64,000 nucleotides of DNA, taken from NCBI RefSeq assembly GCF_018437235.1, contig NZ_JAAMFJ010000001.1, positions 310,001 to 374,000 on the forward strand. The letters are read 5' to 3'. This document shows, piece after piece, positions 15,517-22,949 of this stretch. A program made the translations under genes and the position numbers. The notes beneath the pieces are model-generated. The model ran no database searches and was not told where the DNA came from. It saw only the letters and a list, made by a program, of their open reading frames with translations. Numbering within the stretch: position 1 is the stretch's first letter; each line of letters opens with the position of its first letter. The DNA comes from Fructobacillus papyrifericola. Its GTDB lineage: Bacteria > Bacillota > Bacilli > Lactobacillales > Lactobacillaceae.

Positions 15517-16542
15517 ATGAGACAAGCAAAATCCGCCTACTGGCAAAAGATTGTGGATGACGCAAGAGACGAGCAGGGGAATCCCCGACCCTTCTTTTCA
15601 ATGGCACCAATGGAGGCCGTGACCGACACGATTTTTCGTCGGGTGGTCGCTAAAGCCGGTGGCCCCGATACTTACTACACGGAGTTTACCAACGCCGCTT
15701 CGATGGTTCATCCAGAAGCCAAGTTCTCCATTCAAGGTCGCTTAGCCGTTGCGCCAGGCGAACAGATGCCAATTGCCCAAATTTGGGGCTCCAAGGCCGA
15801 GGCCATTGCCGGGGCCGCCAAGCTCTTACCTGAAATGGGCTATGAGGCCGTTGACTTGAACATGGGCTGCCCGGATGGGACGGTCATTAAGAATTCGGCT
15901 GGTTCCGACTTGATTCGCCACCCGGACACGGCTTTGGAATTGATTGCGGCTGCCAAGGAATCCGGTCTGCCGGTTTCCGTTAAGACCCGCTTGGGCTTTT
16001 ACAAAGTCGACGAATACCACGCCTGGTTGGAAACAATTTTGAAGGCCGACGTGCAAGTCCTAACCATCCACCTGCGAACCCGTAAGGAAATGTCCAAGGC
16101 CGATGCGCACTTTGAGCTAATCGACGACATTATCGCCATGCGGGACCGCTTGGCACCGAATACGCTCTTGCAGATTAACGGGGATATTAAGAATTATCAG
16201 CAGGGGCTCGAATTGGCCGCTGCCCATCCCGGGGTCGACGGGATCATGATTGGTCGGGGGGTCTTAGAGGATCCCTACGCCTTTAATCATGAGGAAAAGG
16301 CGCATAGCTTGTCGGAATCGATTGACTTGTTGAAGCTGCAATTGGACCTCTTTGATGAAGTGACCAAGACGGTAACACCAAAGCACTTCGAAGCCTTGAA
16401 GCGTTACTTCAAGATTTACCTGCGCGGCTTTGCCCACGCTTCACAGCTGCGGCAAATGCTGATGGAAACGCATGCAACCGATGAAGTTCGGGCCATCTTG
16501 GACGAGCACGTCGGCGATTTGGTCAAAAACGAGGACTGCTAA
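15517..16542 (+). CDS. tRNA-dihydrouridine synthase (Dus family)
   Basis: 341 residues from the ATG at 15517, preceded by AAAGGAG; a possible upstream start lies before that SD. The TIM-barrel begins FFSMAPMEAVTDTIFRR (flavin-binding). The catalytic Cys is in LNMGCPDGTVIKNSAGSDLI, the VKTRLG strand and the HLRTR block follow, and the phosphate-binding INGDI and GIMIGRG motifs come later. It reduces a D-loop uridine to dihydrouridine using FMN and NADPH. Which tRNA position is modified is not deducible. Downstream lies a promoter and hairpin serving the antiporter gene. Confidence 0.9.
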   Translation: MRQAKSAYWQKIVDDARDEQGNPRPFFSMAPMEAVTDTIFRRVVAKAGGPDTYYTEFTNAASMVHPEAKFSIQGRLAVAPGEQMPIAQIWGSKAEAIAGAAKLLPEMGYEAVDLNMGCPDGTVIKNSAGSDLIRHPDTALELIAAAKESGLPVSVKTRLGFYKVDEYHAWLETILKADVQVLTIHLRTRKEMSKADAHFELIDDIIAMRDRLAPNTLLQINGDIKNYQQGLELAAAHPGVDGIMIGRGVLEDPYAFNHEEKAHSLSESIDLLKLQLDLFDEVTKTVTPKHFEALKRYFKIYLRGFAHASQLRQMLMETHATDEVRAILDEHVGDLVKNEDC

Positions 16543-16551
16543 GTAGCCCTG

Positions 16552-16668
16552 TGCTATACTAATAACAATTAAAAGAACTTGGTTGAGGTCGTACTCAAGG
16601 ATTTGTCTAACGGGGGAGTTAGGCAATCTTTGGCTACGGCCTTTTTTCTTGATTGGAGAAGGAGAAAA
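16552..16668 (+). promoter_or_regulatory. Antiporter 5' leader with internal terminator hairpin
   Basis: An extended -10 TGC-TATACT (16552-16560) predicts a start near 16567. From 16587 to 16641 the RNA can fold into one long imperfect hairpin: GGTCGTA (16587-16593) with TACGGCC (16635-16641), and an inner GTCTAAC / GTTAGGC stem. It is followed directly by TTTTTT (16642-16647). The SD begins about eight bases later. An alternative hairpin TTGAG / CTCAA (16583-16598) would disrupt the outer stem. This is attenuator-like; no named riboswitch is recognised. Confidence 0.55.
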
Positions 16669-17808
16669 ATGACAACACTGGTTTTTGCATCACTATTACT
16701 GCTGGCTTTGGTCCTTTCCTGGCTGGCCGAACGGCTGGGCCTACCGGCCGTGGTCGGCCAAATTGGGGCGGGTCTGGTTTTAGGGCCGGCTGGTTTCCAC
16801 TTGCTATCGGCTAATTCTGGAACGGCCCACTGGGCCGAAATCGGGGTGATTCTACTCATGTTCTTGGCCGGCATTGAATCGGACTTGGACCTCTTAAAGG
16901 CCCACTTGAAAAAGTCGCTCTCGGTCGCTTTGGCAGGGGTGGTGACACCCTTTGTCCTTTTCTACCTCTTTGCCGTTGTTCTGAATTACGGAAACGAACA
17001 AGCCTTGCTCTGGGGTGTCCTTTTCTCCGCCACGTCAGTTTCCATTACGGCCCAGGTCTTAACCGACTATAAGCAGCTGAAATCAGAAGCAGGGTCGACC
17101 ATTTTGGGGGCGGCCGTCATTGACGATTTGCTAGCGGTTGTCATGTGGACGATTTTTGAAGCGACTTTTGGATTGGGCGAGGGGGCGAAAGGCAACTTGC
17201 TGCTGACCCTGTTTGAAATGGCGGCTTATCTCTTCTTGATTCTGCTCTTGCTCTACTTCCTCCTGCCAAAACTCTTGCCAATTCTAGAAAAAATTTCCCA
17301 GCCGGCGGTAATTTTGACCGTTGTGTTTGCCATCTTGCTTTTTTCGGCTTATGGAGCCGAGCAGGTTGGCCTGTCCGGTGCCATCGTCGCCTTCTTGATT
17401 GGTCTGCTCTTTACCCGCTTGCCGGATCGACAGGGGATTGAGCACGGCCTAACGATTGTCGGAAATGTTGTCTTTATTCCGATTTTCTTTGCGGACATTG
17501 GCTTGAAGGTCTCCTGGGCCGGGCAGGGGAAACACCTCTGGCTTATTGTTGGCCTGACTGTCTTAGCCATTTTGACAAAGTGGCTGGGCCCTTATCTGGG
17601 CGCACGGGTCTTTGGCATGGCCAAGCATCCGGCCCACATTGTGGCCGTTGGAATGGTTTCCCGTGGGGAAATGGCCTTGGTGATTGCCAACTTGGCTCTG
17701 GCGGCTGGACTTTTGGAGAAGAGCCTTTATGGGGCCTTCGTCCTCGTCATCTTGTTGACCACCGTCTTTACGCCAATTGTTTTAAAACCGCTGTTGAAGA
17801 AGGCCTAA
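16669..17808 (+). CDS. CPA2-family cation/proton antiporter
   Basis: 379 residues from the ATG at 16669, preceded by GGAGAAGGAG. It has about 12 hydrophobic segments: AERLGLPAVVGQIGAGLVLGP near residue 18, FLAGIESDLDLL, the ion-site pair region VIDDLLAVVMW near 160 (adjacent Asp residues typical of NapA/KefB-like CPA2 proteins), and SRGEMALVIANLAL near 330. There is no C-terminal TrkA-N domain, so it resembles NapA/GerN rather than KefB. It exchanges Na+ or K+ for protons across the membrane. The leader carries a terminator-like hairpin, suggesting attenuation. It ends at a strong terminator. Confidence 0.88.
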   Translation: MTTLVFASLLLLALVLSWLAERLGLPAVVGQIGAGLVLGPAGFHLLSANSGTAHWAEIGVILLMFLAGIESDLDLLKAHLKKSLSVALAGVVTPFVLFYLFAVVLNYGNEQALLWGVLFSATSVSITAQVLTDYKQLKSEAGSTILGAAVIDDLLAVVMWTIFEATFGLGEGAKGNLLLTLFEMAAYLFLILLLLYFLLPKLLPILEKISQPAVILTVVFAILLFSAYGAEQVGLSGAIVAFLIGLLFTRLPDRQGIEHGLTIVGNVVFIPIFFADIGLKVSWAGQGKHLWLIVGLTVLAILTKWLGPYLGARVFGMAKHPAHIVAVGMVSRGEMALVIANLALAAGLLEKSLYGAFVLVILLTTVFTPIVLKPLLKKA

Positions 17809-17823
17809 AGTATCGTCATTTTG

Positions 17824-17852
17824 AAAAAGTCGGCTGAAAAGCCGACTTTTTC
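17824..17852 (+). terminator. Intrinsic terminator after the antiporter gene
   Basis: Perfect stem AAAAAGTCGGCT / AGCCGACTTTTT with a GAAA tetraloop. Confidence 0.95.
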
Positions 17853-17887
17853 TTTAGCCAGCAAAGGCTTTCGGACCGGGCCTGCTA

Positions 17888-17908
17888 TGCTATAATAAAG
17901 GCACTATG
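17888..17908 (+). promoter_or_regulatory. murE promoter, predicted (near-)leaderless
   Basis: Extended -10 TGC-TATAAT (17888-17896) ends nine bases before the murE ATG at 17906. The expected start at about 17903 leaves a leader of only about 3 nt, so the AAAGG just after the -10 would not be transcribed. Confidence 0.55.
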
Positions 17909-19441
17909 AAATTATCAGCCAAACAAGTGACGGCCCTCTTAGAGGACCAAGATTTATTAACACAAGCACCGGCTTGTGACCAAAGTTTTGATTTTTTGCA
18001 CTACGATTCTCGGCAAGTGCAAGAAAACACGCTCTTTGTGGCCAAAGGGGCCTTTAAAAAAGCCTATCTGGATGGTGTGTCGGGTGTTTCGGGAATTGTT
18101 GCCAGTGAAGACCTTGGCTTTGACCAGCCCCTCTGGTTGGTGACCGATACGCAAAAGGCCCTGGCGGTCCTGTCAGCAGCCTTTTTCGACTACCCGGACC
18201 GAAAGCTCTGGATTGGGGCCTTCACTGGTACCAAGGGAAAGACGACGGCCGCTTACTTCGCTTACACAATTTTGAAGGCGGCGACTGATGGCCACACGGC
18301 GCTTTTTTCAACCGTTGACCGAATCGTTGGACCAAAGCCAGAAGACAAGAAAAAATCCGATTTGACGACCCCTGAATCCTATGAACTCTACAAGGACATG
18401 GCTCGGGCCGTTGGAAAGGGGATGACCCACTTGGTGATGGAGGTTTCCTCCCAGGCCTACTTGAAAAACCGGGTCTATGGCCTGCGCTATGACGTTGGGG
18501 CCTTCTTGAACATTTCCCCTGATCACATTGGACCAAACGAGCACCCAACCTTTGCCGATTACTTGGCTCACAAGGAAATGCTTCTGGACCATTCCGACCA
18601 GGTGATCTTGAACGCGGGGATGGACCACTACGAAGAAATCTATCAACACGCTAAAGAAAAGCACGAGCAGGTGTTGACTTTTAATCGGGAGAAAGCGGCC
18701 AGCCAGCTGCCAGATCAGGCACCAACGGTGCTCTTCCATTCCGATAAGACCGAGTTGCACGACTCCTACTTTACGGTGACGGATCAAGCCGGCTTGTCCT
18801 CCTTAAGCGAGTTGTCCGGTTCCTACCGGCTGAACTTGCCGGGTGACTTTAACGAGGAAAACGCCACGGCCGCTTTGATGATGACCGCCCTTGCCGGTGC
18901 CAAGCAGAAAGCCATGAAGCAGGGCTTGGATGAGGTAACGATTCCGGGTCGGATGCTTTCTTTGGCACTGCCAGAGCACGGGGTTGCCTTTGTCGACTAC
19001 GCCCATAATTACGCCTCCTTGAACGCCCTTTTGGCCTTTGCTAAGAAGCAGTCACCGGAAGGGCAAGTGATTGTCGTCTTGGGTGCGCCCGGTAACAAGG
19101 GGGTTTCAAGGCGTTTGGACTTTGCCAAAGTCTTGTCCAAGCAGGCCGACCAGGTCTTCTTGACGGCCGATGATCCAGCCTTTGAAAAGCCGGAAGACAT
19201 CTGTCAGACGATTGCCCAGGCGATTACCAACCCGGACTTGACGATTCACTACCAAATGGACCGAATCAAGGCCATTCGAGAGGCCGTTTTGACCGCTGGT
19301 CCCCATGACTTGGTCGTGGTGGCCGGTAAGGGGGAGGACCCTTATCAGAAGGTAAATGGAGTTGACACGCCTTACATCGGCGACTTTGCCGTGGTAAAAA
19401 ACTGTCAAAAAGAATTAGAAGAAGGAAGCTTTACTGTCTAG
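17906..19441 (+). CDS. murE: UDP-MurNAc-tripeptide synthetase MurE (L-lysine type)
   Basis: 511 residues. It adds the third amino acid to UDP-MurNAc-L-Ala-D-Glu in the cytosol. The ATP-binding loop FTGTKGKTTAAYF is near residue 108. The Mur ligase centre has MEVSSQA and the DHIGPNEHPT stretch, and the C-terminal domain has the amino-acid-selecting motif DDPA near residue 422. Diaminopimelate enzymes carry DNPR there, so lysine is predicted, in line with Lys-type peptidoglycan in this group. coaBC starts one base after the stop. The promoter places the start codon close to +1. Confidence 0.94.
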   Translation: MKLSAKQVTALLEDQDLLTQAPACDQSFDFLHYDSRQVQENTLFVAKGAFKKAYLDGVSGVSGIVASEDLGFDQPLWLVTDTQKALAVLSAAFFDYPDRKLWIGAFTGTKGKTTAAYFAYTILKAATDGHTALFSTVDRIVGPKPEDKKKSDLTTPESYELYKDMARAVGKGMTHLVMEVSSQAYLKNRVYGLRYDVGAFLNISPDHIGPNEHPTFADYLAHKEMLLDHSDQVILNAGMDHYEEIYQHAKEKHEQVLTFNREKAASQLPDQAPTVLFHSDKTELHDSYFTVTDQAGLSSLSELSGSYRLNLPGDFNEENATAALMMTALAGAKQKAMKQGLDEVTIPGRMLSLALPEHGVAFVDYAHNYASLNALLAFAKKQSPEGQVIVVLGAPGNKGVSRRLDFAKVLSKQADQVFLTADDPAFEKPEDICQTIAQAITNPDLTIHYQMDRIKAIREAVLTAGPHDLVVVAGKGEDPYQKVNGVDTPYIGDFAVVKNCQKELEEGSFTV

Positions 19442-19442
19442 T

Positions 19443-20696
19443 ATGACCAGTCATTTACAGGACAAAAAAATATTGCTGGCGGTAACCGGTGGGATTGCCG
19501 CCTATAAGGCTGCCGAACTGGTGCGCCAATTCGTGAAGGCGGGCGCTTCCGTCAAAGTCGTCATGACCAAAACGGCCGAAAGCTTCATCCCGGCAAAGAC
19601 CATGGCCATCCTATCCAAGCAGCCGGTCTTGACCGATGCGAGCCGGCTGGCTTCGGCCAATGTCGAACACGTTGCCTGGGCCCGCTGGGCCGACGCCATC
19701 GTTGTCGCACCAGCCACGGCCAACACGATTGCCAAAGTCGCCAATGGCCTGGCTGATAATGTGTTAACCGAAACGCTTTTGGCTAGCACGGCCGACACGA
19801 AAGTTCTGGCCCCGGCTATGAACGACCAGATGCTCGCCAACCCAGCCACCATCCGCAACCTGAAGCAGGTCCAAGAGGATGGTTGGCAAATTGTTGAGCC
19901 AGCCACCGGCTTTCTAGCCGAAGGCTATGAAGCCAAGGGCCGCTTGGCCAACTTGGAAAGGATTGTTGAGGCAACTGCTCTGGCCCTTTCAGATCAAAGC
20001 ATTCAGCAGTCAGAAAAAAATGACATGAACGGGGACTTGCCCCTCAAGGGCCGTCGCCTGGTCATTACCGCCGGGGGAACCAAAGAGCCCATCGATCCGG
20101 TCCGTTATTTGACCAACCGTTCTTCTGGCAAGATGGGCTACGCCCTGGCTGAAGCGGCATTGGCGGCTGGTGCTCAGGTGACCTTGGTGGCAGCAACGAA
20201 GCGCCCTTATTCGCCGGGAATCGACCGGATTTTGGCACCATCCGCCAAGGAAATGCTGGCCGCGGTCACAGAAGCAATGAAGACGGCCGACGCCTTCATT
20301 GGGGCTGCCGCTGTTTCCGACTATGCCCTGGCCAAGCCCTTTGAGCAGAAGGTGAAAAAGATCAGTCCAGATGAACACCTGACGTTAGACCTGGTGCAAA
20401 ATCCAGATATCTTAAAGACGGTCGGTCAGGCCAAGCGGCCGGGCCAGGTGGTGGTGGGCTTTGCAGCGGAAACCGAAAACCTGCTGCCCAATGCCGAAAA
20501 GAAGTTGGCTTCCAAAAAGGCTGATATGATTGTGGCCAACGACGTGACCGCACCAGAGGCCGGCTTTGACAAGGACAGTAATTTGGTGACGCTGCTGCAG
20601 CCAAAGCAAGCGGCCATCACCGTTGGACCGGCTAGCAAGTTAACCGTTGCTAAGGCAATTATTGACCAGTTGGTCACCCTACTTGATAAGCAGTAA
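19443..20696 (+). CDS. coaBC: Bifunctional phosphopantothenoylcysteine decarboxylase/synthetase CoaBC
   Basis: 417 residues. The N-terminal CoaC flavoprotein half has LLAVTGGIAAYKA, the active His in NVEHVAWARWAD, PATANTIAKVANG and PAMNDQM. The C-terminal CoaB half begins near residue 200 with VITAGGTKEPIDPVRYLTN and includes GFAAET and KKADMIVAND. Together they convert 4'-phosphopantothenate plus Cys to phosphopantetheine for CoA. The CoaC lid usually reads G-x-LACG with a catalytic Cys; here it reads GFLAEG with Glu160 in its place. It is nearly contiguous with murE. A DUF2187-like small gene follows with its own promoter. Confidence 0.93.
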   Translation: MTSHLQDKKILLAVTGGIAAYKAAELVRQFVKAGASVKVVMTKTAESFIPAKTMAILSKQPVLTDASRLASANVEHVAWARWADAIVVAPATANTIAKVANGLADNVLTETLLASTADTKVLAPAMNDQMLANPATIRNLKQVQEDGWQIVEPATGFLAEGYEAKGRLANLERIVEATALALSDQSIQQSEKNDMNGDLPLKGRRLVITAGGTKEPIDPVRYLTNRSSGKMGYALAEAALAAGAQVTLVAATKRPYSPGIDRILAPSAKEMLAAVTEAMKTADAFIGAAAVSDYALAKPFEQKVKKISPDEHLTLDLVQNPDILKTVGQAKRPGQVVVGFAAETENLLPNAEKKLASKKADMIVANDVTAPEAGFDKDSNLVTLLQPKQAAITVGPASKLTVAKAIIDQLVTLLDKQ

Positions 20697-20737
20697 TTGT
20701 GGTATAATAAGTACCTAATAAGGAATCGGAGGCTTTC

Positions 20738-20983
20738 ATGGCAAAGACAGACGAAGAACAAGCAGCTAAGTACCACGTGGGGGATGTCTTGTTGGCACCC
20801 GCCTATGGCAACTTGGAAAAGCCCTTTACTGGCAAAGTCGAGAAGGTTTACGACAACGCCTTGCTTGTCGAAATCATCGAAAACGACCCGGCTGACCAGC
20901 CAGCTGTTAACGAAATGAACCACCGGGGTGTGGTCCGAATGGCCGATGTTGAAGTCATTCAGGAAGCACCCGCAGAAAAGTAA
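20738..20983 (+). CDS. Small DUF2187/YkvS-like protein, 81 aa
   Basis: The sequence has a KOW/SH3-like pattern: YHVGDVLLAPAYGNLEKPFTGKV, then VEKVYDNALLVEIIEND, then NHRGVVRMADVEVI, with acidic ends. This resembles the DUF2187 family of small Firmicute proteins with unknown role; the match is by pattern and moderate. A TATAAT lies 37 bases upstream (about 20702-20707) and an ATCGGAGG SD precedes the ATG, so it has its own transcript. The T-box leader of argS starts soon after its stop. Confidence 0.6.
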   Translation: MAKTDEEQAAKYHVGDVLLAPAYGNLEKPFTGKVEKVYDNALLVEIIENDPADQPAVNEMNHRGVVRMADVEVIQEAPAEK

Positions 20984-20989
20984 ACGAAA

Positions 20990-21180
20990 AAGAAGAAGGC
21001 AGTGACGTAAGTTTCAGTGACCTTGGCATCAGTGGGAGCCAGGGATTACGCCTGACCGGCGCCGCTTTTTCGAAAACAAACAAGTAAATCAAACAAAAGT
21101 GGTTGGCTTAGCCGACTATTAGAGTGGTACCGCGGGCAGGGCTCGTCTCTTCAGATATGTCGAGATGGGTCCTGTTTTTG
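20990..21180 (+). ncRNA. T-box leader upstream of argS
   Basis: The conserved T-box AGAGTGGTACCGCGGG is at 21121-21136. Its bulge TGGT would pair with a tRNA 3' ACCA, matching the A73 of tRNA-Arg. AGAG / CTCT form the antiterminator base. The competing terminator pairs the segments at about 21138-21150 and 21161-21173 (13 bp with three G-U), followed by TTTTT. A Stem I-like region fills 21000-21070. A CGC arginine codon at 21049-21051 is a candidate specifier, but I could not fix the specifier loop with certainty. Confidence 0.85.
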
Positions 21181-21199
21181 AAAAGAAAAGGATAGAGAG

Positions 21200-22891
21200 A
21201 TGGCAGAAAAAACAGCAGTTGTGAATGCCTTGCAGGCCGTATTGCCGGACCTGACGGCAGCAGACATCGCTTCCAAGTTGGAAGCACCAAAGGACCATAA
21301 GATGGGCGACGTGGCCTTTCCGACTTTTACCCTGGCAAAGGTGTTGAAGAAGGCACCGCAGATGATTGCCCAGGAACTGGTCGACCAAATTGACCAGTCC
21401 GACTTTGAAAAAGTCGTGGCAACCGGTCCTTACATCAACTTCTTCCTAGATAAGAAGCAAGTGACGGCCGATACGTTGAAGGAAGTCTTGGCTGAGGGCT
21501 CGAACTACGGCCAAAACGATGACGGGAAGGGGCAAACGATTGCCTTGGATATGTCTTCGCCAAACATTGCCAAGCCAATGTCAATGGGCCACTTGCGTTC
21601 AACGGTGATCGGAAATGCCCTGGCCAACCTTTCTGCTAAGAATGGTTACCAACCCGTTAAGATTAACCACTTGGGCGACTGGGGAACGCAGTTCGGTAAG
21701 TTGATTTACGCTTACAAGACCTGGGGTTCTGAAGAGGAAGTTAAGAAGGATCCAATCGGGACTTTGCTCAAGTACTACGTCGAATTCCACGATAAGGCAA
21801 AGGAAAACCCAGCCTTGGATGACGAAGGGCGTGCCTGGTTCAAGAAGCTAGAAGACGGTGACCCTGAAGCCCACAAGCTCTGGGCCTGGTTCCGCGAGGA
21901 ATCCCTGAAGGAATTCACGGAAATCTATGACCGTTTGGGCATCACCTTTGATTCATACAACGGTGAGGCCTTCTACAACGACAAGATGGACCGGGTGGTC
22001 AAGGCCTTGGAAGACAAAGGACTCTTGGAAGAATCACAGGGTGCTCAAATCGTTGACTTGTCAAAGGTGAACGAGAACTTGACGCCGGCCATGATTAAGC
22101 GGACCGACGGCGCCACGCTTTACATGACCCGTGACTTGGCGGCCGCCATGTACCGGAAGGACACCTACGACTTTGCCAAGTCCCTCTACGTGGTTGGTGG
22201 TGAACAACGGGAGCATTTTGCTCAGTTGAAAGCCGTCCTTTCACTCTTGGACTTGCCATGGGCCGACGATGTGGAACACATTCCCTTTGGTTTGATTACC
22301 TTCAACGGTAAGAAGATGTCAACGCGTAAGGGTGACGTGGTCTTGTTGAAGGACGTCTTGGATGACGCCCACGAATTGGCCTTGAAGCAAATCGAAGAAA
22401 AGAACCCAACCTTGGCCAACAAGGACCAGGTGGCCGAAGAGGTTGGTGCCGGAGCCGTGGTCTTCCACGATCTCATGAACGACCGGACCAACAACTTTGA
22501 CTTTAAGATTGACGAAGTGGTGCGCTTTGAAGGGGACACGGGACCATACGTCCAGTACACCAACGCCCGTGCCCAATCCATCTTGCGTAAGGCTGGGGTG
22601 GCCGTCAACACGGCTGACATCGAACTTGACGATCCAGCAACCTGGGACATCATTACGGCCTTGAACGCCTTCCCAGAAACGGTTCGCCGCGCCTTCGTAA
22701 ACCGCGAACCATCCGTTGTGGCCAAGTACGCACTTGGCTTGGCCCGGGCCTTTAACAAGTACTATGCCAACTCCAAGATTTTGGCCGACGATCAAAACAA
22801 AAACGGTCGCTTGGCCTTAGTCGCCGCTGTTTCGGAAACATTGACGACTGCCTTGGCCATCCTCGGTGTCAAGGCACCAAAGGAAATGTAA
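21200..22891 (+). CDS. argS: Arginyl-tRNA synthetase
   Basis: 563 residues, a normal ArgRS length. The N-terminal Add-1 tRNA D-loop-binding domain is followed by the class I catalytic core: SSPNIAKPMSMGHLRST near residue 118-135 (HIGH equivalent MGH), NHLGDWGTQFGKLI, and GKKMSTRKGDVVLL near 372 (KMSK equivalent KMST). The C-terminal DALR anticodon domain contains EDTGPYVQYTNARAQS-type residues and ends AILGVKAPKEM. It charges tRNA-Arg and is controlled by the T-box just upstream, responding to uncharged tRNA-Arg. SD AAGGATAGAGAG precedes the ATG. Confidence 0.97.
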   Translation: MAEKTAVVNALQAVLPDLTAADIASKLEAPKDHKMGDVAFPTFTLAKVLKKAPQMIAQELVDQIDQSDFEKVVATGPYINFFLDKKQVTADTLKEVLAEGSNYGQNDDGKGQTIALDMSSPNIAKPMSMGHLRSTVIGNALANLSAKNGYQPVKINHLGDWGTQFGKLIYAYKTWGSEEEVKKDPIGTLLKYYVEFHDKAKENPALDDEGRAWFKKLEDGDPEAHKLWAWFREESLKEFTEIYDRLGITFDSYNGEAFYNDKMDRVVKALEDKGLLEESQGAQIVDLSKVNENLTPAMIKRTDGATLYMTRDLAAAMYRKDTYDFAKSLYVVGGEQREHFAQLKAVLSLLDLPWADDVEHIPFGLITFNGKKMSTRKGDVVLLKDVLDDAHELALKQIEEKNPTLANKDQVAEEVGAGAVVFHDLMNDRTNNFDFKIDEVVRFEGDTGPYVQYTNARAQSILRKAGVAVNTADIELDDPATWDIITALNAFPETVRRAFVNREPSVVAKYALGLARAFNKYYANSKILADDQNKNGRLALVAAVSETLTTALAILGVKAPKEM

Positions 22892-22949
22892 GCCATTCAA
22901 CTCATTTAGTTTTTTAGTAATTTCGGCCAGTTGGCTGTAAGGAATACGA

